Shown: piece by piece, positions 54,480 to 64,000 of the stretch | How positions within the stretch are numbered: the stretch's first letter is position 1 | Layout: every line of letters begins with the position of its first letter | NCBI GenBank assembly: GCA_016081115.2 | Contig: CM071936.1 | Span: 78,841,262-78,905,261 of the forward strand | Length of the DNA: 64,000 nt | Reading direction: 5' to 3' | Origin: Rehmannia glutinosa | Taxonomy: Eukaryota; Streptophyta; Magnoliopsida; Lamiales; Orobanchaceae | Translations under genes and position numbers: made by a program | The notes under the pieces: generated by a model | What the model saw: the letters and a program-made list of their open reading frames with translations, nothing else | What the model was told of the DNA's origin: nothing | The model's database searches: none

Positions 54480-56165
54480 TCAATGCTCATAAGTTCCAGT
54501 CTGCTGACAGATCTTGGATTTCTCCAAGGCTCTAGCTTGCTCCGCAACTTTCTCCTTCTCTCCTTCCTTAATGAGGCAGAGGGTCTCCATGCAGCTCTCT
54601 TCATTCAGAGCAAATTGGACAGATGCATGTCCAAGGAACTTGGAGTAGTCCAAATTCCAAGCCCTCCATTCCCTAAATCTTCTTTTAATGTTAGGGTAGA
54701 CGGGAGAATACATAATCAAGTCATCTTCATCATCATTTTCTTCTCCGGTCTCCTGGATGGGGGCTAACGGGCCATGCTCCTCCTCAGACTCATCAGCGTA
54801 TGTCTGAGGAGTTGAGACAATCTGTTCTTTCATCGGTTTTGTTGTCTTGGCTGCTTCAGTCTCCTCAGTTATCTCCCACACAGGTGGGTCTTCTTGTCTC
54901 TGCTGATCATCATCAGCAGTCTTCCCCGGGGCATCCACAATCTCTGGAGACTGCTCCTCTTGAGCATCAGTAGTCTCGACTTGCTTTTCCGGCTGAGTAC
55001 CGAACTCGGATGTCTTTTCAAGTTGACTTTTTCCCAATGTCTGCCTTTCTTTATTGGGAACCAGCTGGGTCTCAGATTCCACCTCCGTAGGCTCTTCAAT
55101 AGTGAAGGTTTGTGCTACTTTCTTAGAGGCAGTTGCCTTTATGGATTTGGTAGTCCTCTTTTTCTTCACGATAGGGGAGGGAATTTGAAGTTCCTCCTCT
55201 ATCTCGGCTGCGTGGGCATGGGCTTTAGTTTTGGCTGCTGGGGTAGGTGCTTTCTTTGATTTGGCTGCAGGGGCAGGGGCAGGCTCAGAAGATGCAGCTC
55301 TCTTCTTGGATATCTTCTTGGGAGAGAGAGCTGGGGAGGTCTCTGTATCTTCAGCAGGGTCAGTTGATTCCCCCTCACTCGTATAAGCCTTTCGTGCATG
55401 AGCCTTCTTCTGGGCTCCAGAAAGGTTCGCTTTAAACATCTTCTTATTTGCTTGGAAGGGCTTGCCATGGCGGACTGCAATGCCCTTCACCTCCATCAGA
55501 TGGCCAATCACAAGGCCGTATCCCAAAGAACAGCCAAAGGTCCCATCCTCCTTGTAGGACCTGTTCATCACATTTTGACAGATTTGGCTGAAAACAAACT
55601 CAGCCCAATTCACCTTCTTTTCCTGCATGATCGCAGCCATCACGATCAGCTTAGTCTTGACAAGCTGAGTAAAGCTTCCAAACATGTCCACGCACTTGGA
55701 CACGATGTCCATCAGCTTGTGGTAATCCTTCTTCAGAGACTCTTTCTTGGTTGTATACACAGCCTTCGCAGCGAACTCCGGCTTGTAAATTTCCTTCCAA
55801 GCAGCAGCTATATTGACATCCTTCTCAGCGATGTCCTTCAGACCCTCAGCGGGCAAAAAGCAGTGCTCAACAAGATCCTTAGCAGTTATTTTGATGACCT
55901 TGCTGTGGACTGATGAATGAATTTCATCGTCCTGCAGCTCCACATTCACGTAGAACATGGCCACCTCTTCAAGGTAAGTATGCGTGAACTGCATTGTTAA
56001 AAAGCCGTTCAGGCCGGACTTTTCTATCTTCTCGGCTATCTTCTTCACAAGGGCATCATCCACGTCCTGTTTGAACATACCAGCGAAGTCCATTGAAGAA
56101 CCGGTGTGGATCTTCTTAGATAACAAAGCAAAATCATGGTTTGCTGCCATTTTCAGAGCTTTCAA
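54480..56165 (-). CDS. Intact third ORF of a SIRE-type Copia element (561 codons), function unknown
   Basis: This is the longest open frame in the window, lying about 0.4 kb after RNase H on the minus strand. The start is ATG 56165 or, more likely, the internal ATG at 56150 (MAANHDF), which aligns with the other copies. Residues about 1-250 form a conserved domain. Its marks are SKKIHTG, FLTMQFTHTYLEEVAMFYVN, KDYHKLMDIVSKCVDMFGSF, TKLIVMAAI and GYGLVIGHLMEVKG. Residues about 260-340 are Lys/Ala/Pro/Ser-rich, and about 350-470 are Glu/Thr/Gln-rich and acidic. The C-terminal part has DDEDDLIMYSPVYPNIKRRF and EWRAWNLDY, also conserved in copy 2. No signal peptide or membrane helix is visible. 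It resembles, from memory, a domain often labelled putative plant transposon protein. SIRE elements are known for an extra, sometimes env-like, ORF after pol. A role in packaging, nuclear import or chromatin targeting is only a guess. Confidence 0.75.
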   Translation of the reverse strand: MKALKMAANHDFALLSKKIHTGSSMDFAGMFKQDVDDALVKKIAEKIEKSGLNGFLTMQFTHTYLEEVAMFYVNVELQDDEIHSSVHSKVIKITAKDLVEHCFLPAEGLKDIAEKDVNIAAAWKEIYKPEFAAKAVYTTKKESLKKDYHKLMDIVSKCVDMFGSFTQLVKTKLIVMAAIMQEKKVNWAEFVFSQICQNVMNRSYKEDGTFGCSLGYGLVIGHLMEVKGIAVRHGKPFQANKKMFKANLSGAQKKAHARKAYTSEGESTDPAEDTETSPALSPKKISKKRAASSEPAPAPAAKSKKAPTPAAKTKAHAHAAEIEEELQIPSPIVKKKRTTKSIKATASKKVAQTFTIEEPTEVESETQLVPNKERQTLGKSQLEKTSEFGTQPEKQVETTDAQEEQSPEIVDAPGKTADDDQQRQEDPPVWEITEETEAAKTTKPMKEQIVSTPQTYADESEEEHGPLAPIQETGEENDDEDDLIMYSPVYPNIKRRFREWRAWNLDYSKFLGHASVQFALNEESCMETLCLIKEGEKEKVAEQARALEKSKICQQTGTYEH

Positions 56166-56575
56166 CCGATTAAAAATGCAAGAAATGAACTTGAGTAGCT
56201 AGGGTTTTGAACAAGGTTGCAGAGAGTATAAGTTTTTTCTTTGCTGAAGATGAATAGGTTTGCATGAGGAGAGAGAAAGTGAAGTTTCGTATATAAGATA
56301 CGTGAAAGGAAGGTTTTTGGAATTTGAAAATGTTGATCAAGATCAATGATCAAGATTAAGTCTTCAAAACCGCATTAATTTCCCGACATTAAATGTAGCA
56401 GCATTTATATCCAATCATATGGTTTACTGTGCAACTTTTGTACTGAAAGTCATTATTACGCTGACGCCATTCTTAAAAACTTTTCCACTTGAATTAAAAC
56501 GACTGCATTTTTGTCACTTAGCTCATGATATAACTCAGCTGACTCAACTCTGCTTCTCTCTTCTCATGATATAAC
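56166..56575 (-). other. spacer between RNase H and third ORF (minus element 2)
   Basis: About 0.4 kb, no gene. It shares CATTTATATCCAATCATATG with the two other spacers. On the minus strand a TATA-like CGTATCTTATATACGAAAC lies at about 56288-56306, roughly 130 bp before the third-ORF start. Confidence 0.45.
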
Positions 56576-58240
56576 TCAGCTGTCAGCTAACTCGATACAG
56601 CTGACTTCCCGACTAGGCTGTTTCACTTGGCTGACGTGTAAAACTTGCTCTTTTTCAATTTTCTTATCTTCTTTCTCTGTTGATTGAGTCTTTTGAGTGT
56701 TGTAACTCAGCTCAATTAACCCTAACTCATTCTTGAGCTCTCCAAACCTTGATTCACATAATGGCTTTGTGAATATATCAACTAACTGCTTATCAGTTGA
56801 GATGTATTCCAAGGTGATATCTTTCTTTTCAACATGATCTCTTATAAAATGATATCTGACATCAATGTGCTTTGTTCTTGAATTGAACACTGAATTTTGA
56901 GTGATTGCAATAGCACTAGTGTTATCACACATAATTGGAAACTCTTTTTCTTCAATAAGATAATCTCTCAATTGTTGTCTCATCCATAAGACTTGGGTAC
57001 AACAGCTGCCCGCAGCTATCTACTCTGCTTTAGCTGTAGATGTAGCTATTGAATTTTGTTTCTTGCTGAACCAAGAAACCAATCTATTTCCAAACATTTG
57101 ACATGTACCTGAAGTACTCTTCCTGTCAACTTTACATCCAGCATAGTCTGAGTCTGAGTAACCAACCAGCTTGAATCCTCCTTCCTTTGGATACCATAAG
57201 CCGACTTCCTGGCATCCCTTCAAATACCTTAGGATTCTCTTAGCTGCAGTCATGTGGCTTTTCTTTGGTGCAGATTGACATCTTGCACATACACCTACTG
57301 CAAAGGTGATGTCTGGCCAGCTTGCTGTTAGATAGAGCAATGATCCAATGAGGGCTCTATATATGGTTTGATCAATAGCTTTTCCATCTGCATCCATGTC
57401 CATCTTGACTGATGTATTCATTGGAATTTTCATAGAAGACTTTTCTTCCATTCCAAATTTCTTCATCAAATCTCTGGTATATTTGGTTCGGCTTATGAAG
57501 GTTCCATTCTTTAATTGCTTGACTTGAAGTCCTAGGAAGAAAGGCAGCTCTCCCATCATGCTCATCTCAAAATTTTCCTTACATGTGGTTTGAGAACTTG
57601 TCACACAGCTCTTTATTTGTGGAACCAATGATGTCATCCACATATATTTCAACAAGTAGTATACCCTCTTCATCCTGAATCCTGAAGAGTGTTCTATCAA
57701 CTTTGCCTTTGGTGAATCCATTGTCAGTTAGAAATTGAGACAATGTATCATACCATGCTCTTGGTGCTTGTTTCAATCCATACAATGCTTTCTTGAGCTT
57801 GTAGACCTTATCTCCAATAGTTTTCTGCTCAAAACCTGAGGTTGTTCAATGTAGACTTCTTCCTCTAACAGTACATTTAGAAATGCATTCTTCACATCCA
57901 TTTGATATACAGTGAAGTTCTTCTGTGCAGCATAAACAAGAAACATCTTTATTGCTTCCAATTTGGCAACAGGAGCAAAGGTTTCATCAAAATCTATACC
58001 TTCCTCTTGGCAATACCCTTTGGCTACCAATCTTGCTTTGTTTCTTACAACAGATCCTTCCTCATTCATCTTGTTCCTGAAAACCCATTTTGTACAAATA
58101 ACATTTTGGTGGTTGGCCTTTGAACTAATTCCCATACTTTGTTTCTTTCAAACTAATTCAGCTCTTCTTGCATTGCTTGAATCCAATGTGTGTCATCCAA
58201 TGCTTGAGACACATCTTTAGGCTCTATCTTGGAAATGAAA
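56576..58240 (-). pseudogene. SIRE reverse transcriptase and RNase H (minus element 2), broken
   Basis: RT begins with VFRNKMNEEGSVVRNKARLV and GIDFDETFAPVAKLEA (58135-57773). It continues in another frame with APRAWYDTLSQFLTDNGF and IYVDDIIGST, where the F of the usual YVDDIIFGST is lost to an indel. Another frame (57721-57020) has FEMSMMGELPFFLGLQVKQ, KKFGMEEKSSMK and the RNase H segments LVGYSDSDYAGCKVDRKST and RLVSWFSKKQNSIATSTAK. The last piece (56983-56576) ends AITQNSVFNSRTKHIDVRYH and FTKPLCESRFGEL. Single-base breaks separate these blocks. Confidence 0.85.
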
Positions 58241-59650
58241 CAAGTAAACATAACTACATGCTGTGCTCTGGATCTGGTTCTTATGCCATCTCTAACATCT
58301 CCTATGACTAACTCTGGTAGATGGTCTCTCAACCATCTCACATCAGGTTGGAGTAAGTCTGTTGGATTCAGCCGCCTCGCAGCTAAGTTGTCTTTAACAG
58401 CTCTTTCATCTTCATTCAGTTGTAGACCTTCTTGTTGTTTTTGAGATTCAACTATCTCATCTTCTACATAAGGACTCTTCTGCATAGTTGGTTGATTCAG
58501 CTTATCAGCTAACTCTTCAATGTCTTCTCCATTCACATTAGGTTCATCAAAAACCACATGGATAGACTCTTCTGTGACCATAGTCCTCTTGTTCAGCACT
58601 CTATAGGCTTTACTCTCAGCTGAGTATCCCAAAAAGATACCTTCATCAGCTTTAGCATCAAAAGCCTTCAAATTGTCTTTGCCATAATTATGGATGAAGC
58701 ATTTACATCCAAATATCCTGAAGTATCCAACATTTGGCTTTCTTCCTGTCCAAATCTTATAGGGAGTCTTGGTCAATTGCCGATTAATCATGCATCTATT
58801 TTGAGTATAGCATGCTGTATTTATGGCTTCAACCCAAAATCTCTTAGGCAATCCAGCTTCAGCTAACATGGTCTTTGCAGCTTCCTTGAGAGTTATGTTC
58901 CTTCTTTCAGCTACTCCATTCTACTGTGGAGTCCTTGCAGCTGATAACTCATGAGCAATACATTTTTCAAAACAATATTGAGTTATGATCCCATTGACAA
59001 ACTCAGTTCCCCTGTCAGATCTTATCCTTATAATGGTTTGACTCTTCTCATTTTGAATTCTCTTCATCAGCAGAGGTAACTTATGCAAAGTTTCCATCTT
59101 CATGAAAATTGTCCATGTATATCATGAATAATTATCCACCACTACTAGGGTGTATGTTTTTCCACTGATGCTAGCTAGCTCAACTGGACCAAATAAATCC
59201 ATATGCAACAGATGTAATATCCTTGTTGAAGAAGAACTTGGCTTATCCTTGAATGAAGATTTGATTTGCTTTCCCATCTGGCATGCATCACATACACTTT
59301 CTTTCTTATACAATGAGTTTGGCAATCCTTCTACAAGATGACTCCTTGCAAGCTTGTTGATTGTCTTGAAATTCAGATGACTCAGCTTCTTATGCCACAT
59401 CCAACTTGATTCGGTTGTACTCTTTGCTAGCAGATAGTAGTAGACCAATCTACCACATACGTATTCTTTTGCCTTGACCCTTGTAGCACTATTTCATTGG
59501 ATTCAACATCTTTAATATGGCATATCCCCATATTGAATCCTACATTGTAGCCTTTGTTACAGAGTTGGTTGATACTTAGCAGGTTGAAGTTGAGGCCTTC
59601 AATATAAGCAACATCTGTGATTTCCAATCCATTTTTCTTCATGGATCTTG
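58153..59650 (-). pseudogene. SIRE integrase (minus element 2), broken
   Basis: The pre-integrase segment GLEITDVAYIEGLNFNLLSI is at 59642-59427. The zinc module WHKKLSHLNFKTINKL...ESVCDACQMG and first core Asp (HMDLFGPVELASISG) are at 59448-59122. The second Asp (IRSDRGTEFVNG) is at 59103-58921. The C-terminal half (58869-58153) is open, with LPKRFWVEAINTACYTQNRC and VGYFRIFGCKCFIHNYGKDN. It also includes the linker to RT (VRWLRDHLPELVIGDVRDGI). All three catalytic residues can be traced, but the frame changes twice and a TAG lies in PQ*NGVAERRN. Confidence 0.85.
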
Positions 59651-61541
59651 TGCCTTTGATCTCCCCTGGAGCTTCATTTCCTCCAAATATAACTTTTGCA
59701 CCTCCAATCTCCTTGAATCTTGATAGATTTTTCTTGTTTCATGTCATATGTCTGGAACAGCCACTATCCATGTACCAGGTTCCCTGGCACTCAGCTGTTC
59801 CTTGAACCTGCAATCAAGAAAATCAGATTTTAGGTACCCATACTTGTATGGGTCATGAGGGGTTAGTGCTATAAGATGTTCCAACCAACCTATAGCCAAA
59901 TGGTTTGACTCTAAGAGGTTGTCATCTATCAGTGCCATAATCGTAGTGCACATTAGCAAATTGCTTGGGAGTTTTAGGATCATACAACTGTCTCTTTTGT
60001 TTGTATGCATGTGTTTGTGTTTTAGCAATTGCTTTCTTGGGGTAGTTGTGCTATTTCTCAGTGTAGTGCTTGGGTGCATATGCGTTCTGATAAAAGCTCT
60101 TTTGCATTTCGAATGACATTTGCTAAGGTTTAGGTCTTTGCCATTTTTGCTTGTATTCCATAGGTCTTTGATGATGTTTCATATTATTCCACTCAGCATA
60201 GTTTGGATAGTTTCTACCATTCCCATCATATGTATTTCTTTGATGAAATTTCTGGGGGTTTTGGTAGCTCTGTTTGTTTTTTTACAGAGTGTTTTCTGTT
60301 TGGAGTTTGCTGAGGAACTCGGCTGAATTTCTTCTCAGTTGTCCTTTCAGCATACTCAACTGGCTTCTTTCCCTTCCCTTTATATCCAAGGCCAGTATGA
60401 TTGTGATTGTGCTTTAGAATAGATGTGTGTGCAACATTTGGTGTTTTGGGTTTTTGGGATGCTTCATTACTTGAAGATCATTTTTACAATATCACTCTTG
60501 GAGTTTGACTATGCACAAAGGAATTAAATCTTATGCATGTCTTGTCTCCACATTCTTTTTGACTCATAATAAATTCATCCAATGATTTGGATGCTTTTGT
60601 AAATGAGGCAATCACATTTTTAAGATCTTTTTCCCCTTTTCTCGAAGCAGCCTAACTCGCTATGATCTTGATAGTTTGACCTTGACTTAATGTTCTCATC
60701 AGCTATGTGACTCGAGAACTCACTCTTTTGTCAATTTGTGAGTTTTGGCTTTTAAGCTGGCTGTTTTCCTCATTTAGAATGGTGTGTGAGGATTTTGTGT
60801 GTTCAAAATCTTTCATCGTTTTGCCTAATGAATCATAAAGAATAGTGGGTGATGAAGTGTGTGTATCACAAAGTCACTATCACTTGAATCGAGAATGAGA
60901 TGAGTTAGAGTGTACCTCATCTTCTTGATCTTGTTCTTTGGCCATGAGACGGATCATAGTCTCTTCCTCGTAATCACTTGAGTAGTCCGCTTCACTACTA
61001 TCCGAGTCCCGCCGCCCTCATTGCAATTGGGCGGCTCAGTGATCTCGGCCGATCAACATGGCTTTTTCTTTTCTTTTCTTTCTTCCCCGAAGACTTTTCT
61101 TTCTTCTTCATTTCGGTACTTGTTGATTGGTGGATAGGAACAGTCAACAGCAAAATGTCCTGGTTGTCTGCAATTCCAACACAGGTTCTCAGCTCTCTGA
61201 TCAGCTCTGTTTGTTCTTTGATTATCAGCTCTCTGATAATCAACTATTTGATGCTCAGCTCTCTTGGGTGGTCTATCTTCCCTTGCTTTGGAGGGTGCTG
61301 AATGTCTTCTGGAGGATTCACCCTTGTTCCTTTTATAGTTCTTGTTAAACAAATTGAATCTTTTAACCATCAGGACAATCTCCTCCTGGTCTATGGCTTC
61401 TTTTGGCTCAACTTTTTTCCCTTCACTGGCCAACAATGCAGCTGTCTTAGGCATGTATTGTTTCCTCTTGCTCTTTCCTTCTCAGCTCAAACTCATAGGC
61501 TTTGAGGTCTAAGAATATCTCATGGTTAGATGTTCTTGAGA
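59651..61541 (-). pseudogene. SIRE gag and protease (minus element 2), 5'-truncated
   Basis: The zinc knuckle CWNCRQPGHFAVDC (CX2CX4HX4C, complete) is at about 61160. It lies in an open piece at 61454-61053 that also shows KNYKRNKGESSRRHSAPSKA. The protease WYMDSGCSRHMT block is near 59765 but frameshifted. The gag start, primer binding site and LTR are missing: at 61541 the sequence changes to unrelated AT-rich DNA. Between 60640 and 61020 many CG-containing words replace the CAG/CTG of other copies. Confidence 0.8.
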
Positions 61542-61674
61542 CTACTTTCCATTTTCCGCGATATATTTTGAATATATAAAAGTATGTTACCTGCATAAAT
61601 CTAGTGCTATTATTGTATAGTTTGACAAATAATTATGTGATGCAATTTTCCGGCATATTTAAAAACAACTTACA
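61542..61674. other. AT-rich flank, no feature
   Basis: Unrelated to the retroelement to its left. It may be a degraded first unit of the tandem repeat to its right. Confidence 0.4.
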
Positions 61675-62312
61675 TATGCAGAATATTGTAACAATCTGTG
61701 CAATGTGAATTGCCTAAGTATACATCAGAAATCAACGCATAAATTGCACAGATAGGATTATGTACTGTCATGATTTTCGGATAAAAATAAATGGTCTAAT
61801 TATGCATTATAAAAATTTATAAAAACTCTTCTCGCTATCCATGTATATTTTGTCTTAAAATTACATGATGAATTTTTTTTCCAAAATAAACAATAGTGCG
61901 TCAGCATTATATTGTAGCAGAATATACAATGTAATTTGCCTAAATAAGCGTATAAACTCAACTGATAACATTTAGCAGTTTAATTATGTACTGTCATGAT
62001 TTTCGTATCACAATAATTGTTATAACTATGCATTATAAAAATTTATGAACTAATCATCTCGCTCTCCATATATATTTTGTCTTAAAATTACATGATGTAA
62101 TTTTAAATTAAAATAAAACCATAGTGCATCAGCATTATATTGTAGGATAAATGCAATGTAATTTGCCTAAATATGCGTCAAAATTCAACTTATAACATTG
62201 AGCAGTTCAATTATGTATTGTCCTGATTTTCATATCAAAAAAATCTGTCTGACTATGCATTATAAACGTAAAAAAAAAACTTCTCTTGTAATCCATGTAT
62301 ATTTTGTAAATC
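61675..62312 (+). repeat. 226-bp tandem repeat, about 2.7 units
   Basis: TATGCATTATAAAAATTTAT-like words recur at 61801, 62027 and 62254. ATGTACTGTCATGATTTTCG recurs at about 61761, 61987 and 62214. The spacing is 226-228 bp. Each unit also shares TTTTGTCTTAAAATTACATGATG and ATTGCCTAA blocks. No coding sequence. Confidence 0.85.
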
Positions 62313-62443
62313 GAAATAAAGAAATCGCAACATATGCAAAAAATAAAATAAAAACAACATTCATTGATAATTAAAAAAAACCACTGGAACTTTGTTAAGC
62401 TACTTCGATATGAGAATAATTTCGCATATGCGTCCAATAAAAA
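62313..62443. other. AT-rich sequence, no feature
   Basis: A-rich stretch between the tandem repeat and the Gypsy LTR. Nothing recognised. Confidence 0.4.
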
Positions 62444-64000
62444 TGTCACGCCCCAAATGGGACGCGACGACGATCCACAACTTAAATACAAATAACCAAA
62501 CAGTCTAGACGGATAACAACAAAAACCCAATGAAATAGAGTCAAATAGCAGCGGAAATAAAATAACATAAGTACAAATTACAACTTACAGTCCCACAATA
62601 TCCGAATTACATCCCCGAAATCAACTAAAGATAACAACATAATAGTCAAAGGGTCCTACGCCCTTCGGGACATGACTCAGGAATGAAAAGAAAATAAAAG
62701 AGTCCAACAACAATAACAAGAAACGAGTCCATCAACAACAACAACATGTAGTGAGTCCAACAAGCGGGGTACAAGGGCTCAATCCATGGTCGGTTCAGCA
62801 TCTTCAACGAAGTCCTCATCTAAAGGTTTAGAAACATGAGGGAATGAGACAGAAATCTCAGTGGATGGGGTGATCGTGTGCAAGTGTGGCGCGATATATA
62901 GTTAATGCGAGAAAACAGTTATATGAAAACGCGTGATATATGATGCATGAATTCACACACAGTCCACAAGGGTCGTGATAAATATATTTAGTTAATATAC
63001 TTATACGATTTAAGAAAACAATTCGTGGTCACACAAGCACTAAGTGATTCAGCAAGACAGTAGGATTGCGCATTTTAATGTAACGCCAATCCTATGCAAG
63101 ACAAATAATGGTTGCATACGGATTTGTAGCGCCAACCAATGCAATACAAGTAGCGGTTGCGTACGGATTTGTAGCGCCAACCAAACGGGTCCGATTAACT
63201 CTGGAATCGTGTGGATCGACAAGCGATTCCTTCGTTCTTCCTTGTAACTCCCGAGTAAGATGGTCCATGACCGTCACCTTATCGCTCTATAGCAAAGACA
63301 AAATCCACGCCGGAGCTAGCAAGGCTCGGATTTGTCATAATCATGATTATACCTCATGTACTACGACCCGCTTCCCTTGGACAAACTCCGCCCCTCAGTT
63401 GTGGGATTAGGACGATGGGGCCAGGAGAGTGGAATAGCAAGTTGACTCAGGCAGGAAAGTAAAAACAAGTTCAGGTAGTCAACCAGGCAGTCGAGTATTA
63501 TTGATTCAGGGAAGCAGTTCAGGAAAATTTTCGAAAATCGCGAGTGGCAATTATGGCGTTGGTGGAGTCATTTGGATGAAGACGATTATCGGAAGGATAA
63601 GCAATCTTCGATATCTTAAAAGATTAGGTGGAACATAAGTCCAGTTATAGTTTCAAGTTCGCAATACGAGGAAGTCACCCTGCGATCGGGTATTAATCGG
63701 TCAAGACGATCCGATAAGTCAAGGAGTTTTTGAAAAAATAAAATATTTTAATTACTAATTAAAGTCATAGGGTCCAGGGCTGCTTTAGTAAAAGGAAAAA
63801 AATTACAATTAGCCCTGTTTTGTCAAAAACCTATACTTTTGGGGTTAAAAATTGAATAAATAAATATCCCAACCTTGAAAAATTATCAGGTCAGTTCCTA
63901 AAATCTCCAAATTGTTCAGAGATTCAGGTTTAAAAGTTTTGAGGTCGAGTGTTTATAAAATTCTCACATTGGCCCCAAATTTGTTAAAATTGTCATTTCG
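62444..64000 (-). mobile_element. start of a second Gypsy-type LTR, continuing beyond the window
   Basis: TGTCACGCCCC at 62444 is the same boundary as in the LTR at 18378. The interior shares arrangement with it, for example AATCTCAGTGGATGG...GTGTGCAAGTGTGGC against the AACCTCAGTGAGTGGG...GTGTGCATGTGTGGC of the other family member at about 24401-24436. It is diverged, so it is a different copy or subfamily. No right end, primer site or coding sequence is within the window. Open frames in it (63044-63410, both strands) are low-complexity shadows over tandem repeats. Confidence 0.65.
63063..63184 (+). repeat. 45-47-bp tandem repeat in the Gypsy LTR (three units)
   Basis: GGTTGCATACGGATTTGTAG starts at 63110 and its near-identical copy at 63155. 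A more diverged unit (GGATTGCGCATTTTAATGTA) starts at 63063. Each unit ends in GCGCCAACC or CGCCAATCC followed by a TGCAA(G/T)ACAA word. Confidence 0.8.

Noticed and set aside
54894..55913. Plus-strand open frames of 121 and 171 codons
   Set aside because: They are antisense shadows of the intact minus-strand third ORF, with composition forced by its Lys/Ala/Glu codons.
63044..63410. Overlapping opposite open frames of 60-100 codons at the right end
   Set aside because: They arise from the 45-bp tandem repeat within the Gypsy LTR.

Overview
This window is nuclear DNA of a flowering plant, most likely a eudicot. The evidence is one intron-containing wall-associated receptor-kinase-like (WAKL) gene with plant splice sites, followed by about 55 kb of nested LTR retrotransposons and MITEs. 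No rRNA, tRNA, CRISPR or bacterial features were seen. The exact order or species cannot be fixed from the sequence alone.

Layout. 1-2287: AT-rich promoter side with degenerate repeats and W-box-like and TATA-like motifs. 2288-8425: a three-exon WAKL15/20-type gene (exons 2288-3057, 4971-5021 and 7377-8425). It encodes a signal peptide, a Cys-rich wall-binding ectodomain, one membrane helix and a complete RD-type Ser/Thr kinase. A one-base frameshift lies in a C tract in exon 1. Its two introns hold a higher-order minisatellite and at least four MITE-like inverted-repeat elements. 9235-18377: fragments of Ty1/Copia elements of the SIRE type, including a gag pseudogene broken by a hAT MITE (8-bp target duplication) and by a solo LTR (5-bp target duplication), a Ty3/Gypsy gag scrap, and a 100-N assembly gap lying between two inverted copies of the same LTR. 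18378-26036: a decayed Ty3/Gypsy element on the minus strand. 26055-34670: a decayed minus-strand SIRE element (third ORF, RNase H, RT, integrase, gag, 5' LTR). 34786-51660: a plus-strand SIRE element arranged head to head with it. A 7.9-kb block covering the inner halves of both elements is tandemly duplicated (31362-39242 and 39247-47162). 51790-54240: a plus-strand pol fragment. 54480-61541: a minus-strand SIRE element with an intact 561-codon third ORF. 61675-62312: a 226-bp tandem repeat. 62444-64000: the start of another Gypsy-type LTR.

The SIRE assignment rests on RT and RNase H motifs, an initiator-Met-tRNA-type primer binding site, LTRs of about 1.4-1.7 kb and an extra ORF after pol. 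That ORF occurs in three copies and has a conserved N-terminal domain, a variable Lys/Ala/Pro and acidic linker, and a conserved C-terminal DDLIM...WRAW box. It is the least described coding feature here.

The most striking non-feature signal is technical or epigenetic. In the segments I aligned by hand, differences between the two 7.9-kb copies fall overwhelmingly at CAG/CTG trinucleotides, often turning them into CG, CCG or TCG. The same change is visible in a primer binding site. I interpret this as base-calling error at CHG-methylated cytosines, which would account for part of the broken retrotransposon frames.
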